A DNA stretch of 7,512 bases, taken from positions 1 to 7,512 of the forward strand of contig DASZMJ010000394.1 of assembly GCA_035551935.1 (NCBI GenBank), given 5' to 3'. The notes beneath the pieces are model-generated. The model saw only the letters and a program-made list of their open reading frames with translations, made no database searches and had not been told where the DNA came from. Positions 1 to 5,188 of the stretch are shown here, piece by piece (within the stretch, counting starts at the first letter, position 1; each line of letters begins with the position of its first letter). The DNA comes from DASZMJ01 sp035551935 (lineage in GTDB: Bacteria > Planctomycetota > Planctomycetia > Isosphaerales > Isosphaeraceae). The position numbers and the translations under genes are program-made.

Positions 1-959
1 TCGAGGAGTTCCAGGCCACGCTGGAGGGCTGGGTCCACGAGCTCAAGCCGGCCGATTCGTACGAGCGCGAACTCGTGTACAACATGGTCTGCGCCTCGAT
101 CGCCATCGCGCGGGTCCGCAAGGCCGACAACGCCGCCGTCGGCGCCCGCGTCCGGGCCGCCGGCGATCTCTGGGATGCGACGCGTGCCGACGGCCTGCGG
201 GGCCTGACCGAGGCGCTCCAAGCCAATGAGATGGGGGCGCACGACGCGCTCTTGCGCCGCGGCGACGGCTGCCGCTGGCTGATCGCGCGGTGGCGCCAGC
301 TCGACGCGACGCTGGCCGGCGGCGGCGCCTGGGGCTCCGCGCGGTGCGACGAGGCCCTCCGCCTGCTCGGGGTCCACCCCGCGGCCCGGGACGCGGCGGT
401 GGCGCGGGTCCACGGCCTGGGCCTGGGGTTGGAGGCGCGGCTGGGGGTCAATATCCTGGGCGACGAGGCCCTCGCCGCCATGTACGGCGTCGCCGTGATC
501 CACGACCCCGACCCCGCCGCGGCCCTGCGCGCCATCGTCGCCGACGAGCTCGCGGCGCTGGAGTCGCTGGCGCCGGCGCCGGAGGCGGCCGAGGCGGCCG
601 AGCGGGAGTCGGCGATAGCATCATCTTATGTCGATACCACGGATGATGGTATGCGTCGGCACCGCTACTTGCAGGACCACCTGCGCACGCTCCGGCAGCT
701 CTCGGCGTCGCTGATCGCCAGCAAGAAGGCCCGGCAATCGCCCCGCTCGATCGGTGGTGAGGTGCCCGCGCCGGCCCCCGCGCGGCCGACCCCGGCGGCG
801 GCGGAGGCGCCGGCGCGGAACGAACCGAAGAATGTCGCAACTTATTCGTCGGAACCGTCTTACGATGCCAATCCGGTCCCCGTCGCCACGCGGCTGGTCT
901 CGAAGCTGTTCGCCGGCTGGGCCCCGCGGCCCTCGGCGGCCGTCGCCGGGGTCGTCTGA
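1..959 (+). CDS. Uncharacterised planctomycete paralogue-family protein, 5'-truncated by window edge
   Basis: The reading frame is open from base 3 to the TGA at 957-959, giving 318 visible residues. The beginning lies outside the window, and the GTG at 75 is internal rather than the start. The visible part opens with EEFQATLEGW and then runs through helix-like segments, including the stretch GDGCRWLIARWRQL and a later RRHRYLQDHLRTLRQL. From memory this layout matches a many-copy planctomycete family whose N-terminus carries a TGPRTPEGK-type motif and a KHGL motif; that part would be upstream and cannot be seen. No enzyme motif, signal peptide or membrane segment is visible. The C-terminal 80 residues are rich in Ala and Pro and look disordered. 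Codons at 615-656 and around 834-870 are much less GC-biased than the rest. The function is unknown. I am confident it is coding and moderately confident of the family. Confidence 0.8.
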   Translation, partial: EEFQATLEGWVHELKPADSYERELVYNMVCASIAIARVRKADNAAVGARVRAAGDLWDATRADGLRGLTEALQANEMGAHDALLRRGDGCRWLIARWRQLDATLAGGGAWGSARCDEALRLLGVHPAARDAAVARVHGLGLGLEARLGVNILGDEALAAMYGVAVIHDPDPAAALRAIVADELAALESLAPAPEAAEAAERESAIASSYVDTTDDGMRRHRYLQDHLRTLRQLSASLIASKKARQSPRSIGGEVPAPAPARPTPAAAEAPARNEPKNVATYSSEPSYDANPVPVATRLVSKLFAGWAPRPSAAVAGVV

Positions 960-960
960 C

Positions 961-975
961 GGCCCGAAACGGGCC
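961..975 (+). terminator. GC hairpin directly after the first gene
   Basis: GGCCCG (961-966) and CGGGCC (970-975) form a perfect 6-bp stem with an AAA loop, starting one base after the stop codon at 957-959. There is no T-tract after it, so it is a terminator-like or 3'-end-stabilising hairpin rather than a textbook intrinsic terminator. Confidence 0.4.
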
Positions 976-1110
976 CCGGACCACTCCCAAGCATCAGCGA
1001 AAGTCGATCCGAACGGGTCGGCGGCGTCCGGGGTGCGCCGTCGCAGGCACGCTCGTAGGGGGCCGCGGCAGGGTCCGTCGACGAGGCCCGCGACCGCTGC
1101 GCGCCGGGGT

Positions 1111-1139
1111 TTGACGGCGGGGTGGCGGGCAGGTAGGAT
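1111..1139 (+). promoter_or_regulatory. Sigma70-like promoter for the rpsB cluster
   Basis: TTGACG at 1111-1116 matches five of six bases of the -35 consensus. After a 17-bp spacer, TAGGAT at 1134-1139 matches four of six bases of the -10 consensus, including the key T, A and final T. It is the only element of this quality that I found in the 294-bp gap. It would start RNA near 1146 and give a leader of about 107 nt before rpsB. The start site itself is inferred. Confidence 0.65.
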
Positions 1140-1179
1140 GGGAACCTTCGTCGGAAGCGTCCCTCGAAACCAGAAGCAA

Positions 1180-1219
1180 GGGCCGCCCGGGGCAATGGCG
1201 CCGTCGGGGCACGCGGCCC
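1180..1219 (+). promoter_or_regulatory. Stem in the rpsB 5' leader, possible S2 autoregulatory element
   Basis: GGGCCGC (1180-1186) pairs perfectly with GCGGCCC (1213-1219). The 26-nt intervening segment contains further GC complementarity, such as GGCGCC. It lies between the inferred transcription start and the rpsB ribosome binding site. In several bacterial groups S2 represses its own mRNA through a structured leader; that this is such an element is inference from position only. Confidence 0.35.
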
Positions 1220-1253
1220 GGACGGGTCATCCAGGCAAGAAGGGGTCGTGCTC

Positions 1254-2282
1254 GTGGCGCTCGCGGTGAAAGACTTGATCGATGCCGGCGTGCACTTCGG
1301 ACACCGGGCCAGCCGGTGGAACCCGAAGATGAAGCCGTACATCTACGGCAAGCGCAACCTGATCCACATCATCGACTTGAAGGAGACCGTCCGCGGCCTC
1401 CTCCGCGCGACCAAGTACTTCCAGCGCGTCGCCGCCGGGGGCGGCCTGGTCCTCTTCGTCGGCACCAAGCGACAGGCCGCCGAGACGATCATCGAGGAAT
1501 GCAAGCGCTGCGAGATGCCGTACGTCACCGAGCGCTGGCTCGGCGGCACCTTGACCAACTTCCGCACGATCCGGAGCCGGCTGGAGCGGCTCGAGGAGCT
1601 CGAGACGACCCTCGACGGCGAGCAGGCGTCGAGCTACTCGAAGAAGATGATCTCGACCCTGACCCGCGAGCGCCGCAAGATCCAGCGCAACCTCGAAGGC
1701 ATCCGGCACATGAACCGGCTCCCCGAGGCGCTCCTGGTCGTCGACCCGCACCGCGAGCACATCGCCGTCACCGAGGCGCGGAAGCTGGGCATCAAGATCG
1801 TCGCGCTGCTGGACACCGACTGCGACCCCGACACCGTCGACCTGCCGATCCCCGGCAACGACGACAGCATGCGGTCGATCGAGCTGGTCATCCGCCGCCT
1901 GACCGACGCGATCCTCGAGGGCAAGGCCTCCGCGCCCCCCGAGCCGGTCCGCTCCGACGCCGCCGAGGCCGCCGCCGCCCAGGGCCAGGGTCGCGGCGAC
2001 CGTCGCGGCGACCGTCGCGGCGGCGGCGGTGGTGGTGGTCGCGGCGGCCCCGCGCCGGTCAGCGGTCGGGGTGGCCTCGGCGCCGGCCGCGGCCCGAAGC
2101 CCGCCGCGACGGCGCCCGAGGGCGCCCCCGTTGCCGAGCCCGGCCCGGTCCCCGCCCCCGAGGAGGCCGAGCCGGCCCGCTTCGAGACCGTGACGAGCGA
2201 CGCCCCGACGATCGGCAAGGAGCCCGAGATCCTCCACGAAGGCAAGACCGCCGAGGCCGACGCGCCGCCGTCGGCCGAGTGA
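1254..2282 (+). CDS. rpsB: 30S ribosomal protein S2 with long C-terminal extension
   Basis: S2 sits between the head and body of the small ribosomal subunit and is needed for S1 binding. The N-terminus has the S2 signature AGVHFGH (residues 11-17) followed by RWNPKMKPYIYG. Further S2 hallmarks are LFVGTKRQA, RWLGGTLTNF, and VDPHREHIAVTEARKLGI, ending with the segment PGNDDS. I chose the GTG at 1254 because AAGGGG (1240-1245) lies 8 nt upstream and the product then begins MALAVKDL. A GTG at 1248 would add two residues but sits only 2 nt from that site. The core ends near residue 223, typical for S2. About 119 more residues follow, rich in Gly, Arg, Ala and Pro, with an Arg-Gly stretch at 247-265. 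It is the first gene of the rpsB-tsf-pyrH-frr cluster, 207 bp before tsf. Identity is certain; the start is less so. Confidence 0.97.
   Translation: MALAVKDLIDAGVHFGHRASRWNPKMKPYIYGKRNLIHIIDLKETVRGLLRATKYFQRVAAGGGLVLFVGTKRQAAETIIEECKRCEMPYVTERWLGGTLTNFRTIRSRLERLEELETTLDGEQASSYSKKMISTLTRERRKIQRNLEGIRHMNRLPEALLVVDPHREHIAVTEARKLGIKIVALLDTDCDPDTVDLPIPGNDDSMRSIELVIRRLTDAILEGKASAPPEPVRSDAAEAAAAQGQGRGDRRGDRRGGGGGGGRGGPAPVSGRGGLGAGRGPKPAATAPEGAPVAEPGPVPAPEEAEPARFETVTSDAPTIGKEPEILHEGKTAEADAPPSAE
1990..2023 (+). repeat. 12-bp tandem repeat inside rpsB
   Basis: GTCGCGGCGACC occurs at 1990-2001 and 2002-2013, with a third imperfect copy beginning at 2014. The unit length is a multiple of three, so the frame is kept and the repeats encode the Arg-Gly-Asp-Arg pattern of the S2 tail. 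A run of seven glycine codons follows. Such repeats can change copy number by slippage. Confidence 0.75.
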
Positions 2283-2353
2283 ACCGAGCCGAACTCGACG
2301 CCGCGGCACCGCATCCGAATAGGACGGGCGCGGCGCCGCAAGCACCACCGTAG

Positions 2354-2390
2354 GGCAGGGCTCGCCCTGCCTCTTTGGTCCTGAAGAGGC
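2354..2390 (+). promoter_or_regulatory. Two overlapping, mutually exclusive hairpins before tsf
   Basis: Hairpin A is GGCAGGG (2354-2360) with CCCTGCC (2365-2371), a CTCG loop and 7 perfect pairs. Hairpin B is GCCTCTT (2369-2375) with AAGAGGC (2384-2390), an 8-nt loop and 7 perfect pairs. They share bases 2369-2371, so both cannot be fully formed at once. Neither is followed by a T-tract. The position in the rpsB-tsf gap would suit an attenuator or an mRNA processing or stability element. Hairpin A also resembles a dispersed genomic palindrome. No function can be proven from the sequence alone. Confidence 0.5.
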
Positions 2391-2489
2391 TACGGGGAGA
2401 GGAAAGACGGGCCCGGCGTCCCGGTTGGTACGAGAAGGTTTCTCAACAGAGTCCGCGCGAGCGAATCGACTTGTAAGGAGTCCACGCCG

Positions 2490-3332
2490 ATGGCCGAGAT
2501 CACGGCGAGTGCCGTCAACGAGTTCCGCAAGGCCACCGGGCTGGGCCTGATGGAGTGCAAGGCCCTGTTGAAGGAGGCCGACGGCGACGTCAAGAAGGCG
2601 ATGACCCTGGCCAAGGAGCGGGGCCTGAAGAACGCCGAGAAGCGCGTCGGTCGCGCCGCGTCGGCCGGCCGCGTCGAGTTCGTCGCCGGGCCCGGGAGCA
2701 AGTCGGGCGCCCTGGTCGAGCTGAACTGCGAGACCGACTTCGTCGCCCGCAACGACGAGTTCCGCCGCGTCGCCCGCGAGCTGGCCGAGCAGGTGCTCGA
2801 GGCCGGCGACAACGAGATCCTGGCGCAGAAGGCGCGCAACGACTCGTCGAAGACCGTCCAGGAGGTCCTGACCGAGCTCAACGCCCGGACCGGCGAGAAC
2901 GTCACCCTCTCCCGCGCCGCGCGGTTCGCCGGCGAGGGGCGCGTCGACGCCTACATCCACCACAACGCCAAGTCGGGCGCGATGGTCGAGGTCATCGGCG
3001 GCGACGAGGGGCTGGCCAGGGAGCTGGCGATGCAGGTCGTCGCCTCGCGGCCGCTCTGCGTCCGCCGCGAGGAGATGCCCACCGACGTCGTCGCCGAGCA
3101 GAAGCGGATCTTCCTGACCCAGGCCGCCGACAAGCCCGAAGGCGTCCGCGACAAGATCGCCACCGGCAAGCTCGAGGCCTGGTTCGCCGAGAACACCCTG
3201 GTCGACCAGCCCCTGGTCCGCGACCCCTCGAAGCGGGTCCGCGACCTGCTCGGCGGCTCGGCCCAGGTCACGCGGTTCGCCCACTTCGTCGTCGGCGAAG
3301 GGGCCGAGGCCGAGGCGACCGCCGGCGCCTGA
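2490..3332 (+). CDS. tsf: Elongation factor Ts
   Basis: EF-Ts is the cytoplasmic guanine nucleotide exchange factor that releases GDP from EF-Tu. The 280-residue product has the expected parts in order. The N-terminal UBA-like domain at about 3-50 contains the family motif FRKATGLGLMECKALL. The core begins with ELNCETDFVARNDEF at 77-91, the most conserved EF-Ts signature. The second half of the core starts with YIHHN at 155-159 and continues with the segment MQVVASRPLCVRREEMP. The C-terminus has DQPLVRD and VRDLLGG, which are also typical. Length and motifs indicate a complete, functional protein. The ATG at 2490 is preceded by TAAGGAG (2474-2480) with 9 nt between, an excellent ribosome binding site. 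It lies 207 bp after rpsB and 48 bp before pyrH. No separate promoter was recognised in front of it, so it is probably read from the rpsB promoter. Confidence 0.98.
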   Translation: MAEITASAVNEFRKATGLGLMECKALLKEADGDVKKAMTLAKERGLKNAEKRVGRAASAGRVEFVAGPGSKSGALVELNCETDFVARNDEFRRVARELAEQVLEAGDNEILAQKARNDSSKTVQEVLTELNARTGENVTLSRAARFAGEGRVDAYIHHNAKSGAMVEVIGGDEGLARELAMQVVASRPLCVRREEMPTDVVAEQKRIFLTQAADKPEGVRDKIATGKLEAWFAENTLVDQPLVRDPSKRVRDLLGGSAQVTRFAHFVVGEGAEAEATAGA

Positions 3333-3380
3333 GGCCCGCGCGACGACCCACCTTCCCCCCTTGCCCCGGAGCCCGCGCCG

Positions 3381-4154
3381 ATGCCGATGGAGAACGCGCC
3401 GACGACCGGCCCCGCCGTCTTCCGCCGGGTCCTCCTGAAGCTCTCCGGCGAGAGCTTCTGCCGGCCCGGCGAGGGAGGGATCAACGTCGACGAGGTCAGC
3501 CGGATCGCCCGCCAGGTCGCCCGCGTCGCGGCCAAGGGGGTCGAGCTGGCGATCGTCGTCGGCGGCGGCAACATCCTCCGCGGCGCCAGCCTGCGCGGCT
3601 CGGAGGTCGTCGAGGAGGCGACGGCCCATTACATGGGCATGACCGCGACGGTCATCAACGGCCTGGCCTTGCAGGACGCGATGGAGCACCTCGGCTGCGA
3701 GACCCGGCTGATGACCACGATCCGCATGGACGAGGTCGCCGAGCCGTTCATCCGCCGCCGCGCCCTGACCCACCTGGATCGCGGCCGCGTGATCATCCTC
3801 GCCAGCGGCACCGGCAGCCCGTTCGTGACCACCGACACCGCCGCGGCGCTGCGGGGCAAGGAGCTCGGCGCCGAGGTGCTGATGAAGGCAACCCGCGTCG
3901 ACGGCGTCTTCTCGGCCGACCCCGAGAAGAACCCGCACGCCCACCGCTACGAGCACCTGACCTACGAGCAGGTCGTCCGCGACGACCTGAAGGTCATGGA
4001 CATGACCGCCATCGGCATGTGTCTGGATAATGGCCTGCCGATCCTGGTGTTCAACTTCAAGAAGGAGGGGAACATCGAGCGTGCCGTGGCCGGCGAGGCG
4101 ATCGGCACCTGGATCGGCAACGCCCCCCGCCCGAGGCCGTCGAACCTGGTCTGA
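3381..4154 (+). CDS. pyrH: UMP kinase (uridylate kinase)
   Basis: Bacterial UMP kinase converts UMP and ATP to UDP and ADP in pyrimidine nucleotide synthesis. It belongs to the amino-acid-kinase fold and acts as a hexamer in the cytoplasm. The 257-residue product shows KLSGES at 20-25 (phosphate binding), VVGGGNILRG at 59-68, the UMP-site segment HYMGMTATVINGLALQ at 83-98, and GTGSPFVTTDTAA at 143-155. It then has KATRVDGVFSADPEKNP and DNGLPILVFNF, all characteristic. Most relatives read GTGNPF where this one reads GTGSPF, a mild change. About ten extra residues precede the usual start. The ATG at 3381 has GGAG at 3368-3371 with 9 nt between; an ATG two codons later (3387) is the alternative. 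It is 48 bp after tsf and 30 bp before frr, the common gene order, and is presumably co-transcribed with both. Confidence 0.97.
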   Translation: MPMENAPTTGPAVFRRVLLKLSGESFCRPGEGGINVDEVSRIARQVARVAAKGVELAIVVGGGNILRGASLRGSEVVEEATAHYMGMTATVINGLALQDAMEHLGCETRLMTTIRMDEVAEPFIRRRALTHLDRGRVIILASGTGSPFVTTDTAAALRGKELGAEVLMKATRVDGVFSADPEKNPHAHRYEHLTYEQVVRDDLKVMDMTAIGMCLDNGLPILVFNFKKEGNIERAVAGEAIGTWIGNAPRPRPSNLV

Positions 4155-4184
4155 CTTCCGACCGTCGACCGGAGGGTCCCCGCC

Positions 4185-4745
4185 ATGAGCATCGAGGAGA
4201 TCGCGCTGGAGGCCGAGGAGCGGATGGACAAGAGCATCGCCCTGCTGGAGGACCAGCTCAAGGGCGTGCGCACCGGCCGGGCCAACACCGGCCTGGTCGA
4301 CTCGATCCGGGTGCCATACTACGGCTCGCCGACGCCCTTGAAGCAGCTCGCCAACCTGAGCACGCCCGAGCCGCAGCAGATCCTGATCCGCCCGTTCGAC
4401 CCGTCGGTCATCGGCGACATCATCAAGGCGATCCAGACGAGCGACCTGGGCTTGACTCCGGTCTCGGACAACAAGGTCGTGCGGCTGAACATCCCCTCGC
4501 TCTCCGTCGAGCAGCGCAAGAAGCTCGTCGGCCGCGTCAAGGACCTCGCCGAGGAGGCCCGCGTCGCGATCCGCAACATCCGCCGCGACGCCAACAAGCA
4601 GGCCGAGCACGAGCAAGGCGAGAAGGTCCTGACCGAGGACGACCTCGGCCGCTGCAAGGAGGAGATCCAGTCGCTCACCAAGCGCTTCGAGGGCCGCGTC
4701 AACGACCTCGCCGACAAGAAGTCCGCCGAGATCCTCGAGGTCTGA
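4185..4745 (+). CDS. frr: Ribosome recycling factor
   Basis: RRF, with EF-G, splits the 70S ribosome after termination. The product is 186 residues, the standard length. It has the N-terminal helix with ALLEDQLKGVRTGRA, where RTGRA is at 29-33. The domain II segment IRVPYYGSPTPLKQLANLS leads to IRPFD. Domain I then returns with IPSLSVEQRKKLVGRVKDLAE and IRNIRRDAN at 129-137, the ribosome-contacting helix. The last helix is KKSAEILEV. The ATG at 4185 follows GGAGGG (4171-4176) by 8 nt. It is 30 bp after pyrH, so the same transcript is expected. Only 12 bp separate its stop from the -35 box of the tRNA promoter, and no hairpin terminator fits between them. Cluster transcripts may therefore run into the tRNA gene. 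Confidence 0.98.
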   Translation: MSIEEIALEAEERMDKSIALLEDQLKGVRTGRANTGLVDSIRVPYYGSPTPLKQLANLSTPEPQQILIRPFDPSVIGDIIKAIQTSDLGLTPVSDNKVVRLNIPSLSVEQRKKLVGRVKDLAEEARVAIRNIRRDANKQAEHEQGEKVLTEDDLGRCKEEIQSLTKRFEGRVNDLADKKSAEILEV

Positions 4746-4757
4746 TCCGGCACCACC

Positions 4758-4786
4758 TTGACACCGCCGGGCCCCCGTCTTAAGCT
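4758..4786 (+). promoter_or_regulatory. Sigma70-like promoter of the tRNA-Val gene
   Basis: A perfect -35 box TTGACA (4758-4763) is followed after exactly 17 bp by TAAGCT (4781-4786), which keeps the T, A and final T of the -10 consensus. Transcription would start near 4793, about 13 nt before the mature tRNA 5' end. This spacing suits a tRNA gene. Confidence 0.7.
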
Positions 4787-4805
4787 CGTCATTTCCCGAT
4801 CCATC

Positions 4806-4879
4806 GGGCGATTAGCTCAGTTGGCTAGAGCACCAGCTCGACACGCTGGGGGTCGCAGGTTCAAGTCCTGCATCGCCCA
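4806..4879 (+). tRNA. tRNA-Val (anticodon GAC)
   Basis: A complete 74-nt cloverleaf is visible. The acceptor stem is GGGCGAT (4806-4812) with ATCGCCC (4872-4878), seven perfect pairs, and the discriminator is A4879. The D stem is GCTC with GAGC (4815-4818 and 4828-4831). The anticodon stem is CCAGC with GCTGG (4833-4837 and 4845-4849). The T stem is GCAGG with CCTGC, enclosing TTCAAGT. The seven-base anticodon loop is TCGACAC, placing GAC at 4840-4842, which reads GUC and GUU valine codons. A73 agrees with valine identity. CCA is not encoded (ATTC follows), so it must be added by the CCA-adding enzyme. Position 33 is C (4839) where almost all tRNAs have U. No intron or truncation is seen. Confidence 0.95.
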
Positions 4880-4916
4880 TTCTTACTGGATAACGACTTA
4901 CGGCGAGCGTAGGATT

Positions 4917-4987
4917 CCCTCCGGTGGCGGTGGCAGGGCGTCGCGGCAGAGATGCCGCACCCGCCGCCCTCCCCGGAGGGTTTCTTC
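4917..4987 (+). terminator. Multi-stem terminator-like structure after tRNA-Val
   Basis: The outer stem CCCTCCGG (4917-4924) pairs with CCGGAGGG (4973-4980). A middle stem AGGGCG (4935-4940) pairs with CGCCCT (4965-4970). An inner stem GCGGCA (4943-4948) pairs with TGCCGC (4953-4958) around a GAGA tetraloop. The outer stem is followed at once by TTTCTTC, a short T-rich tail. A compact alternative, CCCTC (4967-4971) with GAGGG (4976-4980), ends at the same place. It fits a terminator for the tRNA transcript 38 nt downstream of the tRNA. Confidence 0.55.
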
Positions 4988-5113
4988 ATGCCCCGCCCTG
5001 AAGAAGTCGCCGGAGCCGTTCTGGCGCTCCGAGCGCAAGTGCGACGACGCCCATCCCGCGAACATGCTTCCATTCGCCCTCGCGCAGCGACGGCCGGCGG
5101 CCGTGGCCGCTCC

Positions 5114-5142
5114 TTGCGGGGGACCGGCGCGGGGCCTATCCT
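5114..5142 (+). promoter_or_regulatory. Candidate promoter of the secreted-protein gene
   Basis: TTGCGG (5114-5119) matches only the first three -35 bases. TATCCT (5137-5142), after a 17-bp spacer, matches TAT and the final T of the -10 consensus. It would start RNA about 40 nt before the ATG at 5189. The rest of the 309-bp gap 4880-5188 holds the tRNA terminator and a small hairpin GCGCT/AGCGC (5024-5036); I see no gene in it. Confidence 0.4.
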
Positions 5143-5188
5143 CGTCCCGAGAGCGACTCGATCGCGACTCGAGCCAGGGAGACCGGTG

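Noticed and set aside
754..1342. Several overlapping frames on both strands around the end of the first gene and the rpsB leader
   Set aside because: They are Arg/Pro-rich shadows without start signals, and they cross the rpsB promoter and leader.
1227..4616. A 1129-codon open frame on the minus strand across rpsB, tsf, pyrH and frr
   Set aside because: All four plus-strand genes happen to lie in the same frame, and this antisense frame is codon-for-codon in register with them. Stops would need TTA, CTA or TCA codons in the sense genes, which GC-biased codon use avoids. Its product is low-complexity Asp/Gly/Leu/Val-rich text. It is a composition artefact.
4952..5188. N-terminal extension of the secreted protein from ATG 4952 or 4988
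   Set aside because: It would overlap the terminator-like structure, bury the signal peptide in the middle of the chain, and ignore the good ribosome binding site before 5189.
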